A DNA stretch of 64,000 nt from Rhodamnia argentea. Its lineage: Eukaryota; Streptophyta; Magnoliopsida; Myrtales; Myrtaceae. This document shows, piece after piece, positions 12,201 to 24,632 of this stretch (positions within the stretch are counted from its first letter, which is position 1; every line of letters starts with the position of its first letter). Made by a program: the position numbers and the translations under genes. The notes under the pieces are model-generated. The model made no database searches and had not been told where the DNA came from. It saw nothing but the letters and a program-made list of their open reading frames with translations. Where the stretch lies: the NCBI RefSeq assembly GCF_020921035.1, contig NC_063152.1:9066001-9130000 (forward strand), given 5' to 3'.

Positions 12201-14060
12201 AGACCTCACGAAATGAATTATCCAACGCATGACTTGGAGTTGGCTGCAGTTGTGTTTGCCTTAAAAATTTGGAGGCATTACTTGATTGGAGAAAAATTTC
12301 AAGTGTATACTGATCATCGAAGTTTGAAGTATCTATTCTCACAGAAAGAATTGAATATGAGACAACGCCGATGGATGGAGTTGCTTAAGGATTATGACTG
12401 CGAGATCCTATACCATCCGGGTAAGGCGAATAAAGTCGCAGATGCCTTGAGTAGAAAATCGGGGATTGCTCAATTACATGTTAGTGAATGGCGTTTGCTT
12501 GAGGAAGTTAGGGATTCTGACTTTAAGTTGGAAGTAAGTCGTCCGTCGAGTCTAATCGCCACCTTGAGAATTGAACCGGAAGTGCAAGAGAGGATCAAGA
12601 CCTTGCAATTAACGGACCCCACCGTCCAGAAGATCCTGCAAGAAGATTCGGCTAAGAGAAGTGCCGACTTCCATGTAACCAATGACGGAATTTTAAAGTT
12701 CCGTGGACGTTTAGTTGTGCCTAACGACAAGAGGCTAAGGGAGGACATCTTGTCAGAGGCACACCGTAGTAATTATAGCATCCACCTTGGAAGCACTAAG
12801 ATGTACCAGAATTTAAAACAACATTATTGGTGGAGTGGCATGAAGGGAGACATAGCTAGACACGTGGCGAAATGTCTGACTTGTCAACAGGTTAAGGCAC
12901 AATATTGTAAACCTGGAGGATTGTTACAGCCGCTGGAAATTCCTGAATGGAAATGGGAGCATATCACAATGGATTTTGTGATGGGATTACCAAGAAGCCA
13001 GCGCGGACATGATTCAATTTGGATCATAGTGGATCGATTAACGAAGTCAGCTCACTTTATCCCGGTTAGAAAGGATTTCGCCTTAGATAGATATGCAGAT
13101 CTCTATGTGAGGAATATTGTGAGATTGCATGGAGTTCCTGTGACTATCACGTCAGATCGTGATCCTAAGTTTACTGCTACTTTCTGGAAAAGCCTACAAA
13201 CCGCTTTGGGGACGAAGTTGCAGTTTAGTACGGCGTATCATCCGCAGACGGATGGTCAATCCGAAAGGATAATTCAGACGCTCGAGGATATGCTACGAGC
13301 TTGTGTCCTGGACTTTCAAGGTAACTGGGAGGAACAGTTACATCTAGTTGAATTTGCCTACAACAATAGTTATCAGCAGAGTATTCAAATGGCACCGTTC
13401 GAGGCATTATACGGTAGGGCTTGTAGAACACCATTGTGTTGGGATGAAGTGGGCGAAAGAAAAATTATAGGCCCTGAACTAGTGCAACAGTCAATGGAGG
13501 CCGTCAAGCTCATTAGAGATAGGCTGAAGACAGCACAAAGTCGTCAGAAAAACTATGCCGATAGAAGACGTAGACCTTTGGAGTTTCAGGTAGGTGACCA
13601 TGTCTTCTTGAAAGTGTCGCCAATGAGGGGAACGTCTCGCTTTGGCAAGAAAGGAAAGTTAAGTCCGAGATATGTGGGACCATTCGAGATATTGGAAAAG
13701 ATTGGGAATTTGGCATATCGCCTTGCTTTACCGCCGAAACTTGCTCGGGTTCATAATGTGTTTCACGTTTCGATGTTGAGGAAGTACGAACCAGACCCCG
13801 CTCATGTACTAAGCTATGAAGAGATCGAATTGGACGAGCGAGCATCGTACGTGGAACATCCGGTCAAGATCGTGGATCGAAAAGAGCAAGTGCTCCGAAA
13901 TAAGACGATCCCGCTAGTTAAGGTAATCTGGCAACATCACGGGACTGAAGGAGCAACCTGGGAAAATGAAGAGGTCATGAGGCGTACTTATCCAAGTCTT
14001 TTTGAGGAAATGTCACTGTAGTTAAATTTCGAGGACGAAATTTCCTAAGGTGGGGAGAAT
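9216..14060 (+). other. Gypsy internal region: gag, protease, RT, RNase H, integrase, chromodomain
   Basis: Domains by approximate position: gag capsid 9.74-10.2 kb; CCHC knuckle [14 protein letters not shown] about 10.45-10.5 kb; aspartic protease about 10.65-10.95 kb (ATHSFV); reverse transcriptase 11.2-11.95 kb with the catalytic FIDDILVYS; RNase H 12.1-12.45 kb (IYSDAS); integrase with an HHCC zinc finger at 12.75-12.9 kb (CLTCQQ) and catalytic core 12.95-13.45 kb; a C-terminal chromodomain-like segment at about 13.85-14.0 kb ([17 protein letters not shown]). The chromodomain assigns it to the chromoviruses, which tend to target heterochromatin. Fossil; nearly whole. Confidence 0.93.
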
Positions 14061-16669
14061 TGTAACACCCTAGAATTTTGTGAGCTCAAAACAAGGATAT
14101 TATGAAGGCGGACCCACTTTATCTCTTAAGCTTTCTTTGGTCAAATTTGGCAACTCCTTTCTCCCTCTCTCTACCACCTTCCACTCTCTCTTTCTGCCGC
14201 CCAAGTACACGTACACCCTTCTTTCCCCCTCCTTCTCAACCGACTTGCAGCAGCCCTTCTTTTTCCTCTTCGTTCTTCATTTTTCAACGACAACACCCAC
14301 TCCACGAGCTACCAGGGAAAACTACGACATTCATAGGACTTCCTCGACCGTCGCCAATCGTCCGTCACCGCCGCAGCTCGCCGGAGAGCGGGAAAACCAG
14401 AAGCTCAATCCGGTTCCCCTGTTTTGGGGCCGGTTCTGTGCGAGCTTAAGCTCGCTGGTTCCACCACCTCCAGCTCCCATCTCCGGCCACTTGCAACCTC
14501 CTCAGACACCCTGCGATGTGTCCCAGCAGCCGCAGCCCTTAATCCCGCCGGCCACAGCCCCGAAACAGCCCAAAATCGTTCCTCCCCTGCTGCTGTACAT
14601 TGCAGTTTTTAAAGACTGACTTGGAGAAACAGAGCCCGTTCGCATAGCAAACGGACCCGAAACCACCCCAAACTTTGTACACACCTTCCTCTACCTCTCT
14701 ACGACGTTTCCATCTAAAGAAAACCCCCAGATCAGTCCTCGAAATTGAAACTGTACACGTCGCCGTCCGGACTGCTCAATCTGCCCTGTTTTCGGAGAAA
14801 CCGGACTGTTCTGCACCGTTGTTGTTCGGTCGCCTCCGGCCACCATCCGCCGCCCCTAGCTGGTCCCGAAGGTCATCATCGACCTGTAGGTGAGTCCCCC
14901 AGCCTTCCCCAACCTCGCCTCAGCCTGTGAGATCGTTTTTCCCCCAAATTCAGCTCGGTTTCCCCTGTTTTTACCTTCGTCGGTTCTGTTTTTCAGCTTC
15001 CGTCGCTGGTCGGACCTCCAATCGCTGAGCTGCTGCCGTTTGCAGCGATTTCACCGCCGAACTCGTCACTATTTTCGGTCGTGAACAGTGTCGCCGGAAC
15101 AGTGTTGCCGGTGAACAGTATTTTCCGGCGTGAATTAATGTTAGGCGAGGAAGTGAATTATTTTCCACTTCCTCGCCTAACAGTGTCGCCGGAACGATTT
15201 TCGGCCCCGACCTTGACCACCGTTTTTGGTGAGTTGACCTCTAATCCTTGATTAGGTCTTTAATTACGTTTGGATTAGTCTTCCTGTATTATTAAGCGTT
15301 TAGGTAATTCGATTAGGGCCGGTTAGGCGAGGAAGTGGATTTAGGTTAAATAGCCCTAATCGGTTGGGTTAGTCATATTTATGGCTGTCTGATTGAGATT
15401 GCTTATTTTGTGCTTGGCCTTGCTTGATAGTGAGCGAAGGATTGATTAGCCAAGAGCGATCGATTAGTTAATAATTGATTAACGATAATTTTTGTTGTTA
15501 TGGATTTTAGTTGACCTAGTCGATTTGGGTTCATATTTGACTTGATTTATTAGCATGGATTGCCTATAAATAGAAGGCCATTGACTGTCATGATTGCATG
15601 ATCGTTTGATAATTCTCCATCATGTATTCACATGCAAAAGCTGGTAGATAGCAATATGCATTCAATTGTCTGTGGTGATGCACACAGCATGAAAATGGCC
15701 TGTGGTCAAGTTTTGGACATCCGGTTATAATTTAAATAAAGTAAGTGGAATGACTAATGGATGAATTGAGTGATCACATAATGGATGATGATTCGTGGCC
15801 TGTCAAGTTCGTATCGTATCTTTTTGTACGGATCACACGACTTGTCGGTTGCCCGACCTTTCATGTCGAGTCATGGATTGTCGGATGCCGGTCGCAGCTT
15901 GTGACGGACCGAAGCCCTTTAGGGGAATGCCTACTTGAGATATCGAGTTATCGCTTGTGGTTGCCGTCGCCGAAAGGAGTCGGGACGATGCCTGTTTATC
16001 AGAAGTCGATTCCGGCATTGTGTTGTGCGGGTCGAATTAATGGACCCCAGCATTGCGTTGTATGGATCCAAAGAATTTCATTCACGAAAATCATCATTAA
16101 TAAATGGACTACGTGTGATGTCCAGTGTTGCTTTATGGTTGAGTATACCATGGTTCTTGATTGCCTCGATGATCGTCTCGAGTTGGCATGGTCTCACGTT
16201 ATATTCATGGTGCACATATGTATGACTTAATATCAAGTAAGTTGCATGTGATTGATATGAATGTGTGATTGCCTGATATGGTATCTGGACGAATCATTGC
16301 CCTAGTCGAGGCTTAGGCGTTGACTCGCTGGGATTTTTATCTCACCCCTTTGTGGGAACATTTTTCAGGTCCGAGGTGATGAAGTTCGTAGGCTGGGAGC
16401 CGTTGACTCTTTTTGGAGTAGATGAGGATTTGACCTTGCGTTGTCCGTAGCTCTATAGGGCTAGCTATTATCTAATAGATATGTATTTTGATATCCTACT
16501 TTTACGGGTGCTATGTTTGACTATCCCTGTTGTTTTGTATGGTTGGGAGTTTGTTCGTTTCCGCATGTGCCATATGTTATCGTGGGTCGATAGCGTACCT
16601 AGGACGTTATCATTATGACCCGAGGCGATTTGGTAGGGATATTACGTACCCGAGGGTCGGGGCGTGACA
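14061..16669 (+). repeat. 3' LTR of the gypsy chromovirus, with a palindromic patch
   Basis: Near-identical to the 5' LTR except for about 14 substitutions and a rearranged patch at about 15134-15200. The patch contains an inverted repeat with 16-bp arms (GTTAGGCGAGGAAGTG and its complement). The arm sequence also occurs once, ordinarily, about 170 bp further on in both LTRs (7869 and 15323). Confidence 0.96.
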
Positions 16670-19600
16670 CTTCATGTCACTACCATTACGCGTAATTTGC
16701 TTTCTGTTCGCAATTTTACACGTGATAACAACTGCTTCTTTGAGTTTCATCCATTTCACTTTGTTGTGAAGGATTTGCAGACCAAAACACCACTGCTCCA
16801 AGGTTCGCTTAAGGATGGACTATACCGGTTGCCAGGTCTTTATGCCTCATCTCCATCTGCCAACACCATCTCACTTGACTCTTCCGCCACCGCCACTACT
16901 TGGCATGCCCGAATGGGTCATCCCCAACAAAGCAAAGTGCGCTCATTGATTCATTCAAATAATTTGCCATGTTCTACATTTGATTTCAATAAATGTGCTT
17001 CTTGTTTGTTAGGCAAATCTCATAAAACACCTCTACCTCTAACTCATAGCATTAGTAAAGCGCCTCTCGATTTAGTATTTGCTGATCTATGGGGACCTGC
17101 TCCAATTGATTCCATTTCTTGTTATAAGTACTTTGTTATACTTGTTGATGATTTCTTGAAATATACTTGGTACTATCCTATTCAAAATCGATCTATGGTC
17201 CCTTCTATTTTTGAAAAATTCAAGACTATGGCTGAGAAACAATTTGAAAAATCCATCAAAGCTGTACAGTCTGATTGGGGTGGTGAATATAGAACCCTAA
17301 ATAAAATTTTTTCTAACAATGGAATTATCCATCGTGTAGCTTGTCCACACACTCATGAGCGAAACAGAGCAGTTGAGTGAAAAATTAGTCATATTGTTGA
17401 TATTGGCCTTACATTATTGGCTCATGCATCTCTTCCTCTTAAGTATTGGCCTTATGCTTTTGAAACCACCATTTATCTTATTAACAGATTACTAATACCA
17501 GTTTTAAATAATATCTCCCCTTTTCAAACGCTTTTTAATCAACAACCGGAATACAAGTTTTTGAAAATATTTGGTTGTGCTGTTTTTCCTTTATTAAGGC
17601 TATACAATTCGCGTAAATTTTCACTCCGTTTTACTCAATGTGTGTTCTTAGGATATAGCCCATTGCACGTTGGTTACCGTTGTTTACATTACAAAACTAG
17701 ACGCATGTACATTGCAAGACATACTCATTTTATTGAAAATATTTTTCCATTCACTACATTTGGTTCACATACTTCAAAAATACTCTCACCATCATATCCT
17801 TGGCTGACGATCTCCACGGCTAGTGTGTCCTCCCACGCGAACCATGGTGCTAATGGTAATATCCTGCCTTCTACGCCATCATCTAGCACTGCCCCACCTA
17901 TCTTTGAAGAACCATCACCGACATTATCAAATACTAATACTACTTCAACGTCTAACACATTGGTTTCTAGTCCGCCTAATGATGGTACAGGTTCTAACGA
18001 GAATCTTTCGGATGCCTCCCCACCGCAAGCTATTTTAATACCTCCACAACTGGCCTATCAAGCACCAAGGACCCATCCAATGCGGCTGCGTCAGAACCCA
18101 AAGCGCAACAGTAAATATCCATTACCAGATGTGAACTTGACTGAAAGCTGTTCTAAAGAAGAACCACGGTGCTTCACCGAAGCTAATAAACATGAAAAAT
18201 GGAGGGAGGCGATGCTTCAAGAATTTAATGCTTTGTTGCGTAATGGAACATGGGTTTTGGTTCCACCGAATCCCAAAGCAAATGTCATGGGCTCCAAATG
18301 GGTTTATCAAGTCAAGACACGTGCAGATGGCTCGATATATCGATATAAAGCCTGTCTAGTGGCCAAGGGCTACAATCAGCAAGAGGGTATTGACTATACG
18401 GAAACGTTTAGTCCCATCGTTAAAGCAACCACCATCCGTACAGTTATTTTATTGGCGGTGACAAGGAATTGGAAACTCCGGCAATTGGATGTTAGCAATG
18501 CATTTTTAAATGGTAACTTGACTGAAGAAGTCTGCATGGCCCAACCTCGGGGCTTCATTGATTAAAAAAAGCCAAACCATATATGCAAGCTACAAAAATC
18601 CTTATACGGATTGAAGCAAGCACCGCAGGCTTGATTCCACCGATTGAGCATCTTTTTAGAAACACTAGGATTTATCGGATCAAAAACCGATACTTCCCTC
18701 TTCATACTACATCGGCCCGATTTCTCCATTTACATGCTTATCTATGTTGATGACATTGTTATTACATGATCAAACTCGACATTTATTCAAGACACTATCG
18801 AACGCTTGAACAAATAGTTCTCCATGCGGGACTTGGGTGACCTTAATTATTTCCTGGGAATTGAGGTGGTCAAACATCCATCCGGGCTCCTCTTGTCAAA
18901 ACAAAAGTATGTTACAGATCTCCTCCACGGAACCAGAATGGACGATATTAAACCGGTTCACACACCCATGGCTACAAATACCAGTTTAACAATCAAGGCA
19001 AGCCACTTGAAGATGCCGGTTTATACGGGAGCACCGTAGGAGCTCTTAAGTATGCCACCCTCACTCAGCCAAATATCTCCTATGGGGTAAATAAAGTCTT
19101 CCAGTTCTTGAAAGAACCAACGGAAGACCATTGGAGTGCGGTGAAACGCATCCTACGCTATTTAAAGAAACCATTTCACATGGACTGCTTATCGGTTCTC
19201 AATCCTCCACAGAACTCCATGCATACGGTGATGCAGATCGGGCAGGTTGCCCCACCGATAGACGATCAACATGAGGCTATGCAATTTATATGGGCCAAAA
19301 TCAAATTTCTTGGTCAGCTAAGAAGCAACATACCATTGCACGTTCCTCAACCAAATCCGAGTATCGAGCATTGGCAAATGCCACAGCAGAAGTGGTATGG
19401 CTACAATCGTTGTTACAAGAATTGGGCATCTCTCACTCAAAACCCCCTATCCTTTGGTGCGACAACCTAGGGGCAACGTATCTTATGGTGAATCAAATTT
19501 TTCATGCTAGAACAAAGCATATCGAGGTAGATTTTCACTTTGTCCGCCATTTAGTGTCACAACGCAAACTTGAGGTTCGCTTCATATCCACATGTGACCA

Positions 19601-19702
19601 AATAGCGGATATCTTCACCAAGCCTCTTACACGTTGTCGCCATGATCTGCTCAAATCCAAGTTGAAGATCATCCAAAAGACCTCCTTCAACTTGCGGGGG
19701 CC
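16670..19702 (+). other. Copia integrase, reverse transcriptase and RNase H region, downstream of the nested insertion
   Basis: Integrase pre-domain TWHARMGHP at about 16.9 kb and catalytic core to about 17.4 kb, followed by a capsid-distal block to 17.8 kb and a Ser/Thr/Pro-rich linker. The copia reverse transcriptase is at about 18.2-18.95 kb (GSKWVYQVK, LDVSNAFLNG) and RNase H at 19.1-19.7 kb ([21 protein letters not shown]). Fossil; broken in several places. Confidence 0.9.
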
Positions 19703-19982
19703 TGTTAAGGAATGTAGTTAATATGTAACGGACAATTCAAAATTATTCTGTAATTAATATTATAACATCTGTATTTAATATTATAACGTCTGTAGTTAAT
19801 ACTGTAACGGACTAATTTTGAATTAGTCCATTAATGTAGTTATATTCTGTAGTTAATATTGTAACGGACTAATTCAAAATACTTTGAATTAGTCATTGTA
19901 GGAAAACTCTATAAATACAAACGCTATCCTAGAGTTGAGGATAAGCAAAACTCATTCTCAAACCTTGAGTCTATTTCTTACA
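19703..19982 (+). repeat. 3' LTR of the copia element
   Basis: 280 bp, same length as the 5' LTR, no gaps between them and about 12 differences. It is followed directly by the ATATG target duplication. Confidence 0.95.
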
Positions 19983-20445
19983 ATATGATGGACGGGCCCT
20001 GAAATCCTCTTGCTTATGACATGTTTATTGATTGATGGTTGACTCTCATACTGGGCTAGCTTATTGGATTTTTGCTTATTCAAACACTTTAGAAAATTTT
20101 TAAAGTCACGTCCATGTGATCCCTAATATCGTTAACAAACAAGAAGTGTAAATATTGGTTCAAATCCATAACACATACAATATTCTGGATTCATAAGCGA
20201 TACCCTCAAGTTTCTTCTAGCTTAATAAATTATGTCGTAATAGTGGAATGAGGCACGCCATGTGAAGCAACCATCGGCATTTCCCACTTTAGTCATAGCA
20301 TATAAGATAATATATGGAGATGTGACGAAAGTATTCCTAAAGGTTTTTTTATTTATCCGCATATTTATTTATTATTGTGTTCTCATTTGATAAACAACAT
20401 AAAATTACTATTGCCACATAACTGAACTCTTGTCACATTTGATAG

Positions 20446-21541
20446 GTCTGAAGCGGACTTGGTGAAATCGATTGTCCGAAAAGTGTTGAGCGAACCGAAG
20501 AAACAGTTTGAGTTGGATATTTCTGAGAATTTGGTCAGAATACAAAATCATGCGGGGAATATTATGGAATTTGTGGATGATAAATCTCATGCCATCCTAT
20601 TCGTTGGTATTCACGAAATGAGAGGCATTGGTAAGACCACTCTTGCCAAAACCATCTGCAACAAGCTCTCCAATCAATTCAAGCATCACAGCTTCATTCC
20701 CGATATAAGAGAATTATGGAAGCATAATGGTGCATATTGCTTGCAGAATCAGTTTATCTTTGATATATTTAAGCGAGAAAATGAAGTTCATAATGAGGAT
20801 GAAGGGACTAAATTCATCTCCTCCAAGTTTAAAGGTAAAAAGATCCTCGTTCTTTTTGATGATGTGGATAATGTCATTCGGTTGAAACGTTTGGCTGGTA
20901 AACGTGATTGGTTTTCTTCGGGAAGTAAGATCATTATTACCACCAGAAACGAGAGCATTCTTGAAGAGGTTGGGGTGGACTATTCCTATGACCTTAAGGA
21001 AATGGATAATGATCAGTCTTTGATTCTATTTAGCAAACATGCGTTTCGAAAGGATTCTCCTCCAAGGGAATTTAAGGACCTCACGAATGAAGTTGTATCC
21101 ATCACGAGAGGACTTCCCTTGTCCCTTGAGGTTTTGGGTTCTCTCTTGTGTGGAAAAAAGCTAGCATTCTGGAGAGATACAATAGACAAGTTAAAAAAAG
21201 TGCCTCCTAAGGAAGTGAGAGAAAAGTTAAGTATCGGTTATGATGCATTAGAGTACGAACAAAAGCAAATATTTTTGGATATCGCTTGCTTTTTCATTGG
21301 CACCGACAAGAGAATCGCATCCTACATGTGGGAGGCCTGTCACTTTTTCCTTGAGGAGGGAATTGATGTATTGAGATTCATGTCATTAATAAAAATTGGA
21401 GATGATCATGAGCTGCGAATGTATGACCAACTAAGAGATCTCGGTAGAGAATTAATTCGCGAGGAAAACCAGTGGGAGCCTTAGAACCGTAGCAGGCTAT
21501 GGGACTCTGAAGAAGTCCAGAAAATGCTAAAGGAGAAGAAG
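20446..21541 (+). pseudogene. Orphan NB-ARC exon of a TIR-NBS-LRR (TNL) disease-resistance gene
   Basis: A single exon between a plausible acceptor (TTGATAG ending 20445) and donor (AAGAAG/GTAAAA, exon end 21541). It encodes the NB-ARC ATPase switch of TNL immune receptors. P-loop GIGKTTLAK at about 20629-20655; kinase-2 ILVLFDDVD at about 20840-20870; RNBS-B GSKIIITTRN at about 20926-20955; GLPLSLEVLGS at about 21110-21145; CFF of RNBS-D near 21289. The MHD-type motif reads MYDQLRDLG. An in-frame TAG at 21482-21484 cuts it 19 codons before the donor; the frame continues as NRSRLWDSEEVQKMLKEKK. No TIR exon is found upstream and no LRR exon in the 1.2 kb downstream. The copia element ends 460 bp upstream. 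Almost certainly non-functional. Confidence 0.88.
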
Positions 21542-22762
21542 GTAAAACGTTCCGTTCTTTTGCTCTCATAGTCCACATTCTATTGTTAGAGTAATGTTGG
21601 TTCACTACTTAGTGCTTCCTCTAAAAATCAATAATATATAGATGTTAAAGTTAATATAATAGGACTAAGATGCCCGCATTTCTCATGACTTATTTAAAAC
21701 TTGCCGAATAAGATAGGAACATGAATATCATGCGAGCGTAGCATCAAGCGTATTTTATGCAATGACCATGAAGTATGTGATTGTATTTGCATTTGTGAAT
21801 TTAATCATAATTCTGACTCTAGTACTTTTAATCCATCATTTGATTTGACTCGAGTTGTTGCTTTAACAGACTAGAACTCATATGCAATCTCAACGTGCGA
21901 CCGATGTATAATCTCGAGCCAATTCATTTATTAACAAATTCTAAGCCAATGTCTATTTATTATGTCTTTCGTTGATTAAATAAACTAAAATAACCAAAAG
22001 AAAAACGAATATGTTATATATTTTAGATACGACTAAAATTGTATAGATAAATTTTACAACTGAAAAAGTACTGTTTTATAATATTGTTTCAGTATTTTTG
22101 CATGACTCCATTTCGCTATTCATCCATGGTACTATAATGAGCAATGGCGGTTACCCATGGCGATTTAACAATGATTACTGATGAAATTTGTAGAGGGTGT
22201 GAGCTTTGTTCTACGATTTTATGGTTAGCCTGTATTTTATTACGTTTGAAAGGTTATGTTATTTTTGTGGTAGATTCTGAAGGTTAGGCCTTGTAGACGT
22301 TTGAAAGGTTTTGCTGCTTTTGTCCCAAGTAAAAAGAAGTTGGGCTTAGCTTCCTCTTTCACATTTCATAAATGCTTTGCGCTTTCAACAATTAATCTTT
22401 TTTTAATATACATCAAAGTTAATAGGTTTGTTTAATTTTATTTATTGTACTTGAGTAGCTCAGTCATCTATGATTATGAATATATCAAATTGTAATCTAT
22501 AGTTAAAATAAAATTCATGATACTATAATAAGTTGTAGAGAATATTAATATATCTAATATTAGTAAAATAATAGGTACATAATATATTAATATAACTACT
22601 ATCAGAACATTCAGTTTCTTGTAATTAGTTATTATCACTCCAATGGAAAATAATAGTATTTGTTCTTTTTTTATTGATCGCGTAAGTAGCATAGACGAGT
22701 AATATACACGAAATTAGTATTGAGAGAAAGATATATTTCTATTAAAATTAATCAAATCAACT
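21542..22762. other. AT-rich spacer after the NB-ARC exon
   Basis: No LRR repeats or other coding signal were found on either strand. The sequence is strongly AT-rich, especially 22380-22740. If it is the intron of the TNL gene, the following exon has been lost. Confidence 0.6.
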
Positions 22763-24632
22763 TTAGATTTTGCACATTGCAGCCCTTGTCAATAGGATAT
22801 TAAATACGTCGGTTGCTCGGTCCATCAGACGATCGAACCTTTCACCGTAGTTTTCCTTACGCCTGAGCCCAGGAACCTGCGTCAAGATTCCACATAGAAG
22901 CGATAGAAATGAGCATAAATGCAACACAAAGAGGCTAGATATGCAAGAGAACAAAATCAAACCTTCATTTGATCCAAAACAAGGTTGGTTCCAAGCAACA
23001 CATCGCTTCTCAGGGTGTTCTTTGATCCATTTCTCAGCCCAAGTAGTTTTTCCAGAAGCTGGCAATCCCACCATCATTATTTCACAGCAGCTAATATCAG
23101 AGAAAGCAGGACCTAGAATGGCCTTCTGATCCTCAAATGCACAAGCCCAAGGCTTAAAACCATCTTCGGGAACCAATCCATCTTCAAGACTAAAGTGCAT
23201 CTCTACTTCAACATTCTTCAATAGTATGTGCGGAAAGAGCGCTGATTTCCACGGTACATTACTTGCTGCAGTATCCACTCCAAGACCCATCCCACTGGCA
23301 TCAAACTGCTTCGCAACTCCCAGCCACTTACCATTCTTTGAGAAACCTATGGACGCCAGGGGCTTACTCTCAAGATCAACAGCACAGAAAATCGTGTCAC
23401 CAACTCCAAACTTTTCACCATAATCCAAAAAGTCGTTTTCAGTTGAAAACTTTGCAGTCCCTCCATATCCAAAGCTGCAGGAGCTTTCTCCAAGGCTTCC
23501 CACTGGTTTGTCCCCAGTCGAGACACCAACACGACAAAGATGCTGCTTGTCATGGGGAGTGTCATCCATTTCAACTGGCTGAGTTGAGACAACGTTGCAG
23601 CCAAAACAGTATTTCCCCCCCCCCATCCTCCCTCCAATATTCCAGCATTAGCACGCGCACCAGATCAGCAATAAGCAAACCCTTTCTCATGAAGTGCGGA
23701 TCCTCGAAGCCCATTGCCTTCCACATTAAAATCTGCACGAGGGAATACGTGTTTGCACCATCAGTTCGGTCAGCAAAACAAGAAAGAGTTTAGACCTTTT
23801 GACATATGCAAACGACAATACACTTGATACTTTGGTAAAGACATACGTGAAGTAAGAGCACAAGTACCACCATGCATAGGCTCATATATTTCCATTGTAT
23901 GCTTTTCGACAACCGTGCCAAACACCATCCTCGACTGAGAAAAATACTAGAGGAGAACATTCAGAACGTATGCCACAAAATGAGGCAATTGACGGATATT
24001 TCCCACATTGACCATCCATCTTTTCTCTCAAAAAAACATTACACCAGTGACTCACATAACTATGGATGCCATAAGACACTTGACTAGTCTTAACAAGAAT
24101 GGACATTTCTTCGGATTTGATCTCTCTGTTACACGAAATTAAAAACCAAACTGTCACTAGACAGTACTGTTCCGTTGAACTTCGCGCAGCCGACCCAAAC
24201 ACACGCACTTTGCTTCCTGACCACGCACAGCACAAGCAATCACGGTCATGACCGATAGAATCGACGACACCAAGCCAACACACGATCGATCGAGAACTCC
24301 ATCTGACCCCTCGCACGCACAATTCTCGGACCAAACGAAAGAAACGTGTCACGATCATTCCTCCGTATATCACCAAAACAGTCAGAGAACAAACGATCAA
24401 AGAGAGAAACACTCTTACGAAGCAGGCACGATCAACGAAAAGTACGAAGAGACAGAAAAAAAAAAAAAGGAGGGGAAAACGAAGGGGAAAAGGCGGTACC
24501 TAAGTTGCAATCGGCGGGGTTGAGAGCCACACGGTGGTCGGGCTTCGACTCCGAGGCGTCGCCGCGTCTCGTCCTCTTGAGGTTCTGCTCGAATTCGTCT
24601 TCTCCGGAAGGTTCGCGTTTCAGAGAAGCCAT
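22763..24632 (-). pseudogene. hnRNP U-like SPRY-domain / P-loop kinase-like protein, broken and 3' truncated
   Basis: Three exons on the minus strand. Exon 1, 24632-24500, from ATG 24632 (MASLKREPSGEDEFEQNLKR). Exon 2, 23732-22963, carries the SPRY domain (KYCFGCNVVSTQPVEMDD, GEKFGVGDTIFCAVDLESK, IGFSKNGKWLGVAKQF) and then a Walker A loop GLPASGKTTWAEKW. Exon 3, 22876-22763 (VPGLRRKENYGERFDRLMDR). Splice sites GT/AG are visible at each junction. Lesions: TGA in place of the expected Trp in GFAYCxSGAR (near 23668), a frame change at a 10-base C run (23615-23624), and a second frame change just after HPEKRCV (near 23000). The protein also stops at LLTRAA, before the C-terminal part expected of the family. 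Intact members are nuclear RNA-binding scaffolds. Since one frame change sits in a homopolymer, that one could be an assembly error; the others argue for a pseudogene. Confidence 0.85.

Larger units (their letters stand above)
6640..16669 (+). mobile_element. Ty3/gypsy chromovirus (Tekay/Del-like) nested in the copia element, nearly whole
   Basis: Bounded by long LTRs (6640-9215, 2576 bp; 14061-16669, 2609 bp) with TGTAACACCC...GTGACA ends. A perfect 5-bp target duplication CTTCA lies at 6635-6639 and 16670-16674. A tRNA-iMet type primer-binding site (TGGTATCAGAGC) lies at about 9229, and a purine tract precedes the 3' LTR. The internal region encodes gag and a pol with the order protease, RT, RNase H, integrase, chromodomain. 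It looks whole, with about one break in the coding region. The LTRs differ by about 14 substitutions plus one rearranged patch (roughly 0.5%), so it is very young, perhaps a few hundred thousand years or less. It is much younger than the copia host element, as nesting requires. Confidence 0.96.
5161..19982 (+). mobile_element. Ty1/copia LTR retrotransposon, broken, interrupted by a nested Ty3/gypsy element
   Basis: Bounded by 280-bp LTRs (5161-5440 and 19703-19982) that start TGTTAAGG and end TTCTTACA. The element is flanked by a perfect 5-bp target duplication ATATG (5156-5160 and 19983-19987). A primer-binding site (TGGTATCG...) follows the 5' LTR at 5441 and a purine-rich tract (TTGCGGGGGCC) precedes the 3' LTR. 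The internal order is gag, protease, integrase, reverse transcriptase, RNase H, i.e. copia type. A 10-kb gypsy element sits inside it (6640-16669). Apart from that insertion the coding region is broken in roughly half a dozen places. LTRs differ at about 12 of 280 positions (4.3%), suggesting an insertion on the order of one to two million years ago under a commonly used plant rate. The gag and LTR size resemble the Ale/Retrofit lineage (low confidence). Confidence 0.95.

Noticed and set aside
22270-22760. Minus-strand frame of 72 codons at 22474-22692
   Set aside because: Extremely AT-rich, Ile/Leu/Tyr composition expected by chance; no motif.
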